The notes under the pieces were generated by a model. It was not told the origin of the DNA, ran no database searches, and saw nothing but the letters and a program-made list of their open reading frames with translations. The position numbers were made by a program, and so were the translations under genes. A DNA stretch of 64,000 nucleotides from Flaviflagellibacter sp963786225 (GTDB taxonomy: Bacteria; Pseudomonadota; Alphaproteobacteria; Rhizobiales; Methylopilaceae): positions 1 through 64,000 of the forward strand of contig CAWAYQ010000009.1 of the NCBI GenBank assembly GCA_963786225.1, in the 5' to 3' direction. Shown here one piece after another: positions 35,673 through 43,439 of this stretch (position 1 is the stretch's first letter; each line of letters begins with the position of its first letter).

Positions 35673-35710
35673 CGCTTCCTCTTTGACGCTTCCTCTTTGA
35701 CGCCGGCCTC
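35668..35710 (+). repeat. 14-bp tandem repeats spanning the EVE gene stop codon
   Basis: TTTGACGCTTCCTC occurs at 35668-35681 and 35682-35695, with a third, diverged copy at about 35696-35710. The first copy contains the stop codon (35670-35672); each further copy restates it. Confidence 0.75.
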
Positions 35711-36001
35711 TTGAAACGGCGCGGTCCCTACCCATATCACCGTAACCCAGCCAGACAGCGAGGCATCGCCGCCTCGGTCTTTCGAGATCGGGATGACGGC
35801 GACGCGACCGGAAGGACGGATGTACTCCTCCGGTCCACTCCGGCTGCTTTCTAGAAGCAGCCTTCTGGCAGGGGACAGATCGCCCAGGCCCGTAGTTCGC
35901 CGGTGTGCGCACCCGTAAGGGGGTAACGCGCGCCCGCAGCGCCGGAGCCTGGGCTTTCATTTTTCGGCGGCCCGGCTAGCCTCAGCCCGGGGAGAACGTC
36001 G
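35711..36001 (+). other. Intergenic stretch with several hairpins; candidate structured RNA
   Basis: With the preceding repeats this is the longest gene-free gap (35673-36001). No plausible gene is visible. On the plus strand it contains a perfect 8-bp hairpin (35842-35849 with 35855-35862), an outer stem CCCAGGC (35883-35889) with GCCTGGG (35947-35953), and inside it ACCC/GGGT around a GTAAG-type loop. The outer stem is followed by CTTTCATTTTT. This looks like a small stable RNA ending in a T-rich stop. I could not match it to 6S, SRP, RNase P or tmRNA motifs. The last 30 bases carry the GGGGAG ribosome site of the next gene. Confidence 0.4.
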
Positions 36002-36406
36002 ATGACCTTCACCGTCAATTATCTTGCCGTCCTCGTCGCGACGATCGCGGGCTTCGCCACCGGCGCCGTCTGGTACAACGTGCTGGCCAAAGCCTGGGTC
36101 AGGGCGGTCGGCCTGACGCCCGCGGATATGGACGGCAAGGCATCACCCCTGCCCTTCATCGTCGGCCTGATCGCCAATGCGGTCATGGCGTGGGTCCTGG
36201 CCATTATCATTACGCCCCTCGCCGGAGGCAGAGTTGCGGGCGCGATCGGGGTCGGCGCATTGGCCTGGCTGGGCTTCGTCGCGACCACAATCTCCACCAA
36301 CAACGCCTTCGGCAAGAAGCCCTGGAGCCTCACTTTGATCGATTCCGGTCACTGGCTCGCGGTGCTGATGGTGCAGGGCTTCGTTATCGGCCTTTTCGGT
36401 CTCTGA
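36002..36406 (+). CDS. DUF1761 membrane protein
   Basis: This 134-aa protein has four TM segments (about 6-26, 50-74, 80-98, 112-132). Its W-Y-N-V-L-A-K-A-W near residue 22 is typical of the DUF1761 family, and T-N-N-A-F-G-K-K-P lies in the loop before the last helix. GGGGAG precedes the ATG. The family's function is unknown. It stands alone between the structured gap and acs. Confidence 0.85.
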   Translation: MTFTVNYLAVLVATIAGFATGAVWYNVLAKAWVRAVGLTPADMDGKASPLPFIVGLIANAVMAWVLAIIITPLAGGRVAGAIGVGALAWLGFVATTISTNNAFGKKPWSLTLIDSGHWLAVLMVQGFVIGLFGL

Positions 36407-36489
36407 CCTTCGTCTCCTTGCCTCCCGCGCGCCGCTGCACATAATTGGCGGACAATGAGACCCGGGGGGACCGGGCGCGGAGGAAGCTG

Positions 36490-38442
36490 ATGGCAGAGAT
36501 TCATCCCGTCACGAAGGACTGGGAACAGCGCGCCTTTGTGGACGCCGCCGACTATGAGGCGATGTATGCGCGCTCGGTGACGAACCCGGACGGGTTCTGG
36601 GGCCAGGTCGGCAAACGCCTCGACTGGATCAAGCCCTACACCAAAGTGAAGAACACGAGCTTCGCACCGGGCAAGGTCTCGATCAAATGGTACGAGGACG
36701 GCTCGCTCAATGTCTCGGCCAATTGCGTCGACCGCCATCTCGTCAAGCGCGCCAACCAGATCGCCATCATCTTCGAGCCGGATGATCCGAACGAGCGCGC
36801 ACGCCACATCACCTACCGCGAACTGCATGAGGAAGTCGGCCGCTTCGCCAATGTGCTGAAGGCGCAGGACGTCAAGAAAGGCGACCGAGTCACGATCTAC
36901 ATGCCGATGATTCCGGAAGCGGCCTACGCCATGCTGGCCTGCACGCGGATCGGCGCGGTGCATTCGGTCGTGTTCGGCGGTTTCTCGCCGGATTCGATCG
37001 CGGGCCGCATCGAGGATTGTGCGTCCGAGTTCGTGATTACCACCGACGAGGGCGTGCGCGGCGGGCGCAAGATTCCGCTGAAGGCGAACATGGACGCTGC
37101 GCTCGAGAAATGCGCGGGCGTGAAAAGCGTCATCGTCGTCCGCCACACCGGCGGTGAAGTGGCGATGAAGGCGGGTCGCGATATCTGGTATCACGACGCA
37201 TCGAAGGGCGTTTCCACGGCCTGCGCGCCCGAAGCCATGAACGCGGAAGATCCGCTGTTCATCCTCTACACGTCGGGCTCCACCGGAAAACCGAAAGGCG
37301 TGCTGCACACGACCGGCGGCTATCTCGTTTTTGCCAGCTACACCCATCAGATGTCGTTCGACTATCACGACGGCGACATCTACTGGTGCACGGCGGACGT
37401 CGGCTGGGTGACCGGTCATTCCTATGTGCTGTACGGGCCGCTTGCGAACGGCGCGACGACAGTGATGTTCGAAGGCGTGCCGAACTATCCCTCGACCTCG
37501 CGGTTCTGGGAGGTCGTCGACAAGCACAAGGTCAACATCTTCTACACCGCGCCGACCGCAATCCGCGCGCTGATGGGCGCCGGCGACGATCCCGTAAAGA
37601 AGACGTCGCGCAGATCGCTCAAGCTTCTCGCGACCGTCGGCGAGCCCATCAATCCCGAAGCGTGGGAATGGTATCACCGGGTTGTCGGCGACAGCCGCTG
37701 CCCGGTCATTGATACGTTCTGGCAGACCGAGACCGGGGGCCACGTCATTACGCCCCTGCCCGGCGCCACAGCGCTCAAGCCCGGCTCCGCGGCCAGGCCG
37801 TTCTTCGGCGTGAAGCTCGAGATCCGCGATGCCGAGGGCAAGATCATCGAGGGGGCCGGATCGGGAAATCTCGTTATCACGAACTCATGGCCCGGCCAGA
37901 TGCGCACCGTCTATGGCGACCACCAGCGCTTCATGGAGACCTATTTCTCGACCTATCCCAATACCTATTTCACCGGCGATGGCTGCCGCCGCGACGAGGA
38001 CGGCTATTATTGGATTACCGGCCGCGTCGACGACGTGCTGAACGTCGCGGGACATCGGCTCGGAACGGCGGAAATCGAAAGCGCGCTCGTCTCGCATCCC
38101 AAAGTGTCGGAAGCCGCGGTCGTCGGCTATCCGCACGCGGTAAAGGGTCAGGGCATCTACGCCTATGTGACGCTCATGACCGGTGAGCGGAGTTCCGACG
38201 ACCTGAAGAAGGAGCTCGTGCAATGGGTGCGCAAGGAGATCGGCCCGATCGCTTCGCCCGACGTGATCCAGTTCGCGCCGGGCCTGCCGAAGACGCGGTC
38301 GGGCAAGATCATGCGGCGTATCCTGCGCAAGATCGCCGAGGACGATTTCCAGAACCTCGGCGACACCTCGACCCTCGCCGATCCGGCGGTCGTTACGGAC
38401 CTCGTCGACAACAGGCAGAACAAGCAGCAGGCGGCGGAGTAG
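36490..38442 (+). CDS. acs: Acetyl-CoA synthetase (AMP-forming)
   Basis: This 650-aa enzyme activates acetate to acetyl-CoA via acetyl-AMP. Motifs: the ATP loop Y-T-S-G-S-T-G-K-P-K-G near residue 258, W-Q-T-E-T-G-G-H near 415, the hinge G-R-V-D-D-V-L-N-V-A-G-H, and the C-terminal catalytic lysine in K-T-R-S-G-K-I-M-R-R at about 606, the known site of regulatory acetylation in the family. The length equals that of E. coli Acs (652 aa). The start at 36490 follows AGGAAG; an in-frame ATG at 36445 would add 15 residues not found in relatives. It is monocistronic. Confidence 0.97.
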   Translation: MAEIHPVTKDWEQRAFVDAADYEAMYARSVTNPDGFWGQVGKRLDWIKPYTKVKNTSFAPGKVSIKWYEDGSLNVSANCVDRHLVKRANQIAIIFEPDDPNERARHITYRELHEEVGRFANVLKAQDVKKGDRVTIYMPMIPEAAYAMLACTRIGAVHSVVFGGFSPDSIAGRIEDCASEFVITTDEGVRGGRKIPLKANMDAALEKCAGVKSVIVVRHTGGEVAMKAGRDIWYHDASKGVSTACAPEAMNAEDPLFILYTSGSTGKPKGVLHTTGGYLVFASYTHQMSFDYHDGDIYWCTADVGWVTGHSYVLYGPLANGATTVMFEGVPNYPSTSRFWEVVDKHKVNIFYTAPTAIRALMGAGDDPVKKTSRRSLKLLATVGEPINPEAWEWYHRVVGDSRCPVIDTFWQTETGGHVITPLPGATALKPGSAARPFFGVKLEIRDAEGKIIEGAGSGNLVITNSWPGQMRTVYGDHQRFMETYFSTYPNTYFTGDGCRRDEDGYYWITGRVDDVLNVAGHRLGTAEIESALVSHPKVSEAAVVGYPHAVKGQGIYAYVTLMTGERSSDDLKKELVQWVRKEIGPIASPDVIQFAPGLPKTRSGKIMRRILRKIAEDDFQNLGDTSTLADPAVVTDLVDNRQNKQQAAE

Positions 38443-38535
38443 TCACGCCGAATTGACCGTGGATCCCGGCGGCGGGCATCCGTCCGCCGCAATCGCGCGT
38501 ATCTCTTCCTGTCTCAAGCCCCGGAGAGTTCTTCC

Positions 38536-39168
38536 ATGGACATCGCCCTCTTTGCCCGCGCTCTGGTTTTCGCATTCGCCATGGCGGGCGGCGCCAGCCT
38601 GTTCGACGCCTCCGCCCAAGCCCAGGAGGACGGCAAAAATTCCGTCGCGACCTTTGCCGGCGGCTGCTTCTGGTCGATCGAGAAGGCGTTCGACGGGAAG
38701 CCGGGCGTCGTTTCGGCGGTTTCGGGTTTCATGGGCGGGAAGACGAAGAACCCGACCTACGAACAGGTCGTGTCCGGCTCGACCGGGCATCTCGAAGCCG
38801 TTCAGGTGACCTACGATCCCGCGAAGATTTCCTACGACAAGCTGCTCGATATCTTCTGGCACGACATCGACCCGACCGATCCCGCCGGCCAGTTCTGCGA
38901 TTACGGCCCGCAATATCACACCGCCGTTTTTGTCCATGACCCCGCCCAACGGGCCCTGGCCGAGGCCTCCAAAACCGCGATCGCGACGGAGCTGAAACGC
39001 GACGTCACGACCGAAATCCGGGACGCGTCCGACTTTACGGCCGCGGGCCCGGAGCATCAGGACTTCGCACGTACGAATGCGGCGCATTACAACGCCTACC
39101 TGATCGGCTGCCGCCGCGAGGCACGGCTGAACGCGGTGTGGGGCGAGAAGGCGCACGCGAAGTTGTGA
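38536..39168 (+). CDS. msrA: Peptide methionine sulfoxide reductase A with signal peptide
   Basis: This 210-aa enzyme reduces methionine-S-sulfoxide in proteins. A signal peptide (about 1-30, ending S-A-Q-A-Q-E) indicates a periplasmic form. The catalytic cysteine is in G-G-C-F-W-S near residue 43, and conserved Y-D-P-A-K-I-S-Y, F-W-x-x-D-P-T and Q-Y-H-T elements follow. A second cysteine near the C-terminus (I-G-C-R-R-E) can act as resolving residue. It follows acs by 93 bp and is probably separately controlled. Confidence 0.93.
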   Translation: MDIALFARALVFAFAMAGGASLFDASAQAQEDGKNSVATFAGGCFWSIEKAFDGKPGVVSAVSGFMGGKTKNPTYEQVVSGSTGHLEAVQVTYDPAKISYDKLLDIFWHDIDPTDPAGQFCDYGPQYHTAVFVHDPAQRALAEASKTAIATELKRDVTTEIRDASDFTAAGPEHQDFARTNAAHYNAYLIGCRREARLNAVWGEKAHAKL

Positions 39169-39171
39169 GCC

Positions 39172-39356
39172 CATCCCTCCTCCGCGAAGCGGGGGAGGGT
39201 CGAGTCGCGCAGAGCGCGACCGGGGTGGAGGCAGAACCCCACCCGACCGGCCTCATCCAACTCGGCTATAGCCGAGTTGGACATTCAGTTTGCAAACTCG
39301 GCTATAGCCGAGTTTGGCCGGCCACCCTCCCCTTGCAGGGAAGGGATTGCCGGAGC
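39172..39356. repeat. REP-like block with two near-identical long palindromes
   Basis: The block begins with an imperfect CCCTCC/GGGAGGG hairpin and a GTCGCGC/GCGCGAC stem. Two perfect palindromes follow, 39256-39281 (26 bp) and 39293-39316 (24 bp), which share the same 20-bp core AACTCGG-CTATAG-CCGAGTT. It fills the gap between the convergent msrA and extensin-like genes. A related arrangement occurs at 63386-63576. Confidence 0.8.
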
Positions 39357-39374
39357 CCGCCGCAAGTCTTGTAC

Positions 39375-40118
39375 CTACCGGCAGATCATCCACCGCCCCA
39401 TGTCGATGTGCAGGTGGTCGGCATGGGCGGCATTGTAATCCGGCGACAGGACCGTGCCGAAGAAACGGCAGGCCCTGTCCCTGACCGCCCGCACGAATTG
39501 CCCCCGCGCGCCCTCGTCCTTCCAGTCGCGCAGCACGCTGACGCTTTGTCCGCCTTCGAGCGAGAACCCCGCGACATCGATCGCATTCGCGGTCGCGTGC
39601 TGCGAGCGGCGGGCGTTTTCGCGGTGGTAGATGTTGCGGCATGAATAGGTGCCGAAGGTCTGCACCGCCGACACCCGGCGGCCGAAGGCCTTTTGCGCTT
39701 CGGGCTGCAGCGCATGGCGTTCCCACATGACGAGCGCGACCGCCGCGGGGCAGCGCAGCAGGACGCTTCCGCCGTAAGACACCTGCGACCGCGTCAGCAG
39801 AACGCCGTCGGGATGGCCGCAACCGTTTTCCATGGGTTTCGGCGCCGGTGTGAACGAGACATCCCGTGCGCGGGCGAGCGCCGCCGGGCAGCGGTCCGGC
39901 AAGACCTGCATCAGCCGAAGCTGAAGCGGCGTGAACAGATGCGGCGGCGCCGACGGATCGAACGGAGCTCGGCTGTCGACGTAGAAGAACGCGGCGACAG
40001 CGGACACGGCCGCTCCGAGCACCAGCCGCCAGAACAATGCCGCGGCGACCGGTGCACGTGGCCGCCGCGACGGCGTTTCGGGAGGCCCGGTTTCAGGAGG
40101 GGTGGGCCCGTCCGTCAT
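39375..40118 (-). CDS. Extensin-like C-terminal domain protein (M15/LAS peptidase-like)
   Basis: This 247-aa membrane-anchored protein has an N-terminal proline-rich cytoplasmic stretch, one TM helix (about 27-48) and a periplasmic extensin-like_C domain. Conserved parts are R-C-P-A-A-L near 75, G-C-G-H-P, S-C-R-N-I-Y-H-R-E-N, S-Q-H-A-T-A-N-A-I-D-V (His and Asp metal ligands) and D-H-L-H-I-D near the end. The metal pattern resembles LAS/M15 peptidoglycan peptidases, so cell-wall work is likely. It overlaps the upstream ABC exporter gene by 4 bp (ATGA). Confidence 0.88.
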   Translation of the reverse strand: MTDGPTPPETGPPETPSRRPRAPVAAALFWRLVLGAAVSAVAAFFYVDSRAPFDPSAPPHLFTPLQLRLMQVLPDRCPAALARARDVSFTPAPKPMENGCGHPDGVLLTRSQVSYGGSVLLRCPAAVALVMWERHALQPEAQKAFGRRVSAVQTFGTYSCRNIYHRENARRSQHATANAIDVAGFSLEGGQSVSVLRDWKDEGARGQFVRAVRDRACRFFGTVLSPDYNAAHADHLHIDMGRWMICR

Positions 40119-41945
40119 GCCCGCTCGCCGGCCACTTCTTCATCCTCCTCGACAAGGACGACGCCCGCCGCCTGGCTCTCGAACAGCCGGCGGTAGCGGC
40201 CGCCCGGCAGTGCCATCAATACATCGTGCCGGCCTTCCTCGACCACGCGGCCCTCGGCGAAGACGAGGATGCGGTCAAGCCGGCGCACGGTCGAGAGACG
40301 GTGCGCGATGACGATCGAGGTGCGGCCGAGCATCAGCCGGTCCATGGCCTGCTGGATCAGATGCTCCGATTCCGAGTCGAGACTCGACGTCGCCTCGTCG
40401 AGAATGAGGATCGGCGCGTCGGCGAGAAAGGCCCGGGCCAGCGCGATGCGCTGGCGCTCGCCTCCGGACAGCTTGACGCCGCGTTCGCCGACAAGCGTCT
40501 GATAGCCCTTCGGCAGACGCGCGATGAATCCGTCGGCATTGGCGAGACGCGCCGCCTCCTCGATCTCCGTCATCGTCGCGTCCGGACGCGCATAGGCGAT
40601 GTTCTCCGCAAGCGTGCGGTGGAACAGGATGGGCTCCTGCTGGACGATCGCGATCTGCGCACGCAGGGAGGCCTGGGTGGCCTGCGCCACGTCCTGGCCG
40701 TCGATCAGGACGCGGCCACCGGTGACGTCGTACAGACGCTGGATCAGCTTGACGAAGGTCGTCTTGCCGGAACCGGAATGCCCGACCAGGCCTACCCGCT
40801 CGCCGCCGCGGATCGTGACGTCCATATCGCTGTAAAGCGGCGTGACATGGCCGGCATAGTGGAAGTCGACATGGTCGAAACGCACCTCGCCGGCTCCGAT
40901 CGCGATCGGCACGGCGCCGGCGCGGTCTTCGACGCCGAGCGGCTCGCGGTGCAGCGCGACCAGTTCATCCATCTCGTTGACCGCGCGCTGGAGCTGGTTG
41001 ACGTGCTGGCCGACGTCGCGGAGATAGCCGTGGACCACGAAATAGGTCGCCAGCACATAGGTGATCTCGCCGGGCGTGGCGCGGCCCTGCCACCACAGCC
41101 AGATCGCCATGGCCGTGACGCCGAGACGCAGAACCAGAAGCAGCACGATCTGGAAACCGGCCGCCCATGTATGGCGCCCCCAGGTCCGGCGGGTGCGCTT
41201 GCGCCACCTGCCGATCACGTCGGCGAGGCGCGCATCCTCGCGTGTCTCGGCGCCGAAGCTCTTCACCACAGCATTGCAGGTGATGGAATCCGCAAGCGTT
41301 CCGCCCATGCGCGTGTCCCAGGCATTGGACAGGCGCGCGGCGGGCGCGATCCAGCGCGTCGCGAGCAGCACCGTCAGGACGACGTAAAGTGCGCTGCCTG
41401 CCGCCATCAGCACGCCCATGACCGGCCAGTGCGCGGCCATCAGCACCACCGTTCCGACAAGCACGACGAGGGACGGCAGAAGCGCGAGCAAAAGCGTGTC
41501 GTGCAGCGTGTCGAGCGCCCACATGCCGCGCGTGATCTTGCGCACGGTCGATCCGGCGAAGCTGTTGGCGTGCCAGTCCGACGAAAAACGCTGGACACGG
41601 TGGAAGGCGTCCTGCGCGACCTGGGACATGATGCGGAGCGAGAACGGAATAATGCCCTGCCAGGCCAGTTGGCGCAGGATCAGCATGGCAAGGCCGAGCA
41701 CCGCCATGCCGGCGAACGCCCAAAGCGCCGCGCCGAGTGCCGCGTCGCGCGTCGGTTTCGGGCGTTGCGAGCGCATCGACGATCTGGCCCGCGAACACCG
41801 GGATGAAGATATCGGCAAGGGTGGCAGCCGTGATCGTCGCGGCGATGAGGCCGGCGCGCACGGGCTGCCGCCGCCAATGGCGGAGGGTGAAGGCAAGCAC
41901 GGAAGCGATCGCATCGGCCCGAGGCCGGCGGCGTTGTGGGGTCAT
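40115..41945 (-). CDS. ABC-type exporter (TM domain fused to ATPase), interrupted by an apparent frameshift
   Basis: This is a half-transporter of about 609 aa with a six-helix membrane domain followed by an ATPase. Walker A G-H-S-G-S-G-K-T-T, signature L-S-G-G-E-R-Q-R-I-A and Walker B I-L-I-L-D-E-A-T-S are all intact. The long frame (40115-41914) has an implausible S/R/P-rich N-terminus. The true start is at 41945 in another frame (M-T-P-Q-R-R-R-P-R-A-D, then a clear TM helix with I-F-I-P-V-F-A-G-Q-I-V-D-A-L). Removing one base at about 41738-41755 joins P-E-T-D-A to D-A-A-L-G-A-A-L. Cargo is unknown; coupling to an extensin-like protein hints at envelope export. Confidence 0.85.
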
Positions 41946-42080
41946 GGTGTGTTTTCCGGCAGCGATGCCGGTCCATCTGTTGGCGGACCTGAAGACCAAT
42001 CGGCTCAGGCGATGCCGGAAACTGCAAAACGGATGAAAGAGAGAGCCGAAAAACTCGGCCCGTGCCCGGAGGTTCGAAAC

Positions 42081-42128
42081 CTAAACGGGGATCAGGTCCC
42101 GGGCGGGCGATGTGCGCAGCATTGGCAT
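42081..42128 (-). CDS. Possible 15-codon leader peptide upstream of the ABC exporter
   Basis: An ATG at 42128 is preceded on the minus strand by GGGAGGGG at ideal spacing and encodes M-P-M-L-R-T-S-P-A-R-D-L-I-P-V before TAG. It lies 135 bp before the exporter start. The strong ribosome site suggests real translation, but no conservation can be checked here. The rest of the 258-bp gap holds no other gene. Confidence 0.25.
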   Translation of the reverse strand: MPMLRTSPARDLIPV

Positions 42129-42203
42129 GAGCCCCTCCCTGTTGTGTGGACCGGGGTCAAATTAACCCAGCCCCGGCGGCGCCGCAATCCGTCGAAGGAC
42201 GGG

Positions 42204-42812
42204 TCAGGGCGCGGCCAGCGGGCCGAGCAGAGCGTAGCCTGTGGTGTGGCACTCGCCGATGCCGCACTGCACCGCGACCGAGATGCCGTTGGCAATGGCG
42301 AGGAGGGTCACGTAGCCGCCGATGACGGTGGCCGCGAGCCCAAGGCGCGGGAACGCCTTGGCCGGCACGTCCTCGAGATGCCGGTCGCCGCCAATGATGG
42401 CCATCTTGGCGGCGAAGGCGAGCAGCAGCAGCAGTCCGACGATCGCCGACCAGACCGGCATGTGCAGCCCGAGGACGGCGCTGCCGACATATTCGTGGCC
42501 GGGGCGCGGGTAGATGTCGAGCAGCGTCTGGCGTTCGGCGACGACCAGCAGCATGAGCGCGAAGATCATGCTGATGCCGGTGTTCTGATAGGAAAAGCCG
42601 TTGCGGAACTGCAGCAGGATGCCGAAGCAGACGCCGAACATCGCGACACGCTGCAGGAGGCAGAGCGGGCAAGGCAGCTCGCCGAAGGCGTATTGCATGA
42701 CCATCGCCGCGGAGAGGATGGCAGCGATCACCGCCATCATGGCGAGCAGATAGGCATAGTTGAGCCAAGCGAGAGTGCGCTGACCGGGGCTGGCGAGGAT
42801 ATCGGTGCTCAT
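42204..42812 (-). CDS. DsbB-family disulfide bond formation protein
   Basis: This 202-aa protein has five hydrophobic segments. The redox motif C48-P-L-C51 lies after the first one, as in DsbB, which reoxidises DsbA by passing electrons to quinone. The second pair seems to be C183-G-I-G-E-C188 close to the C-terminus, not in a central loop, so this is a variant branch. The start at 42812 is favoured because the longer frame begins inside the neighbouring small gene. It is 4 bp behind a 57-aa membrane protein, a pairing often seen with DsbB-like genes. Confidence 0.85.
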   Translation of the reverse strand: MSTDILASPGQRTLAWLNYAYLLAMMAVIAAILSAAMVMQYAFGELPCPLCLLQRVAMFGVCFGILLQFRNGFSYQNTGISMIFALMLLVVAERQTLLDIYPRPGHEYVGSAVLGLHMPVWSAIVGLLLLLAFAAKMAIIGGDRHLEDVPAKAFPRLGLAATVIGGYVTLLAIANGISVAVQCGIGECHTTGYALLGPLAAP

Positions 42813-42816
42813 GCGC

Positions 42817-42990
42817 TCACCCCTGCAGCCAGGGCATGGCGAAGCCATATTGCGGACTGTAGATCTCCCAGAGGAAGAGCCAGATCGCGAGCGCGAAGCA
42901 GAGCCCCGATGCCAGTCGCGCCAGCATTGCGAGATTTAGCCAGGCCAGTGCGAACGCAAGTGCCAGTACGGCGAAAATCAGTAGCATCAT
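42817..42990 (-). CDS. Small two-helix membrane protein paired with DsbB-like gene (DUF5993-like)
   Basis: This 57-aa protein has two TM helices (about 2-20 and 25-44) and a short tail ending P-W-L-Q-G. It starts M-M-L-L-I-F-A-V at 42990 with GAGAGG upstream. It resembles the DUF5993 family, which is encoded next to DsbB-type proteins, and lies 4 bp before the dsbB-like start. It may assist or stabilise that protein (inference from pairing). Confidence 0.65.
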   Translation of the reverse strand: MMLLIFAVLALAFALAWLNLAMLARLASGLCFALAIWLFLWEIYSPQYGFAMPWLQG

Positions 42991-43044
42991 GGCAAGCCTC
43001 TCAGCTGCCTCAAGTACCTTTCTGTAACACAGCGGCAACGCCAA

Positions 43045-43077
43045 GAAAAAGGGGCACCGACCGTGGTCGACGCCCCT
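43045..43077 (-). terminator. Intrinsic terminator of the DUF1674 gene
   Basis: On the minus strand AGGGGC pairs with GCCCCT and an inner CGACC pairs with GGTCG; the stem ends in a T run (complement of 43045-43050). It lies about 70 bp after the DUF1674 stop. Confidence 0.85.
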
Positions 43078-43145
43078 CGAATACTGCTCTTGCGATGCAG
43101 ATCAGTCGCTGCAGCGCGGTGGTCTGCTGCCGCTCGCCGATGCGC

Positions 43146-43340
43146 TCAGAAATCGCTTACAATTCCCTTCACTTCCCAGTCGCCGTAGCGGATCGGGTCC
43201 AGCCCTTTGCGGCGGCCTTTCAGCTCGCGCGGCACGGCCGGATCGGCCGTTGCCGCCGCGCGGCGGGCCTGCGCCTCGGCAAGCGCCCGCTCGGCCTCGG
43301 GCGAGAGCGGCTTTTTGGCGGGCATGTCCTGGTCCGGCAT
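43146..43340 (-). CDS. DUF1674 protein (SdhAF4-like succinate dehydrogenase assembly factor)
   Basis: This 64-aa soluble protein ends with the family signature R-Y-G-D-W-E-V-K-G-I-V-S-D-F. DUF1674 is the bacterial relative of SDHAF4/Sdh8, which helps insert or protect flavinylated succinate dehydrogenase subunit A. It starts at 43340 with AGGAGA upstream and is divergent from htpX, an arrangement conserved in Rhizobiales. It is not near sdh genes in this window. Confidence 0.88.
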   Translation of the reverse strand: MPDQDMPAKKPLSPEAERALAEAQARRAAATADPAVPRELKGRRKGLDPIRYGDWEVKGIVSDF

Positions 43341-43439
43341 TCCAATTCTCCTGGCGCCTGTTCTTGCAAGGCGCACTATCCTTTCCAAAATATAGTAACG
43401 AGACGGCGCGCGGAAACCCGGTGCCGCCCGGAGGGAAAG

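Noticed and set aside
35711..35965. 6S, SRP, RNase P or tmRNA gene
   Set aside because: Motifs I would expect were not found, such as the SRP GGAAGCAGCC loop context, RNase P GAGGAAAGTCC or a tmRNA T arm. It is kept only as a candidate structured RNA.
39256..39316. CRISPR-like repeat pair
   Set aside because: There are only two copies, 11 bp apart, and they are perfect palindromes with no spacers and no cas genes nearby.
41418..43439. Long plus-strand frame ending in htpX
   Set aside because: The part before 43440 is antisense to the exporter, DsbB-like and DUF1674 genes. Only the HtpX portion has family motifs.
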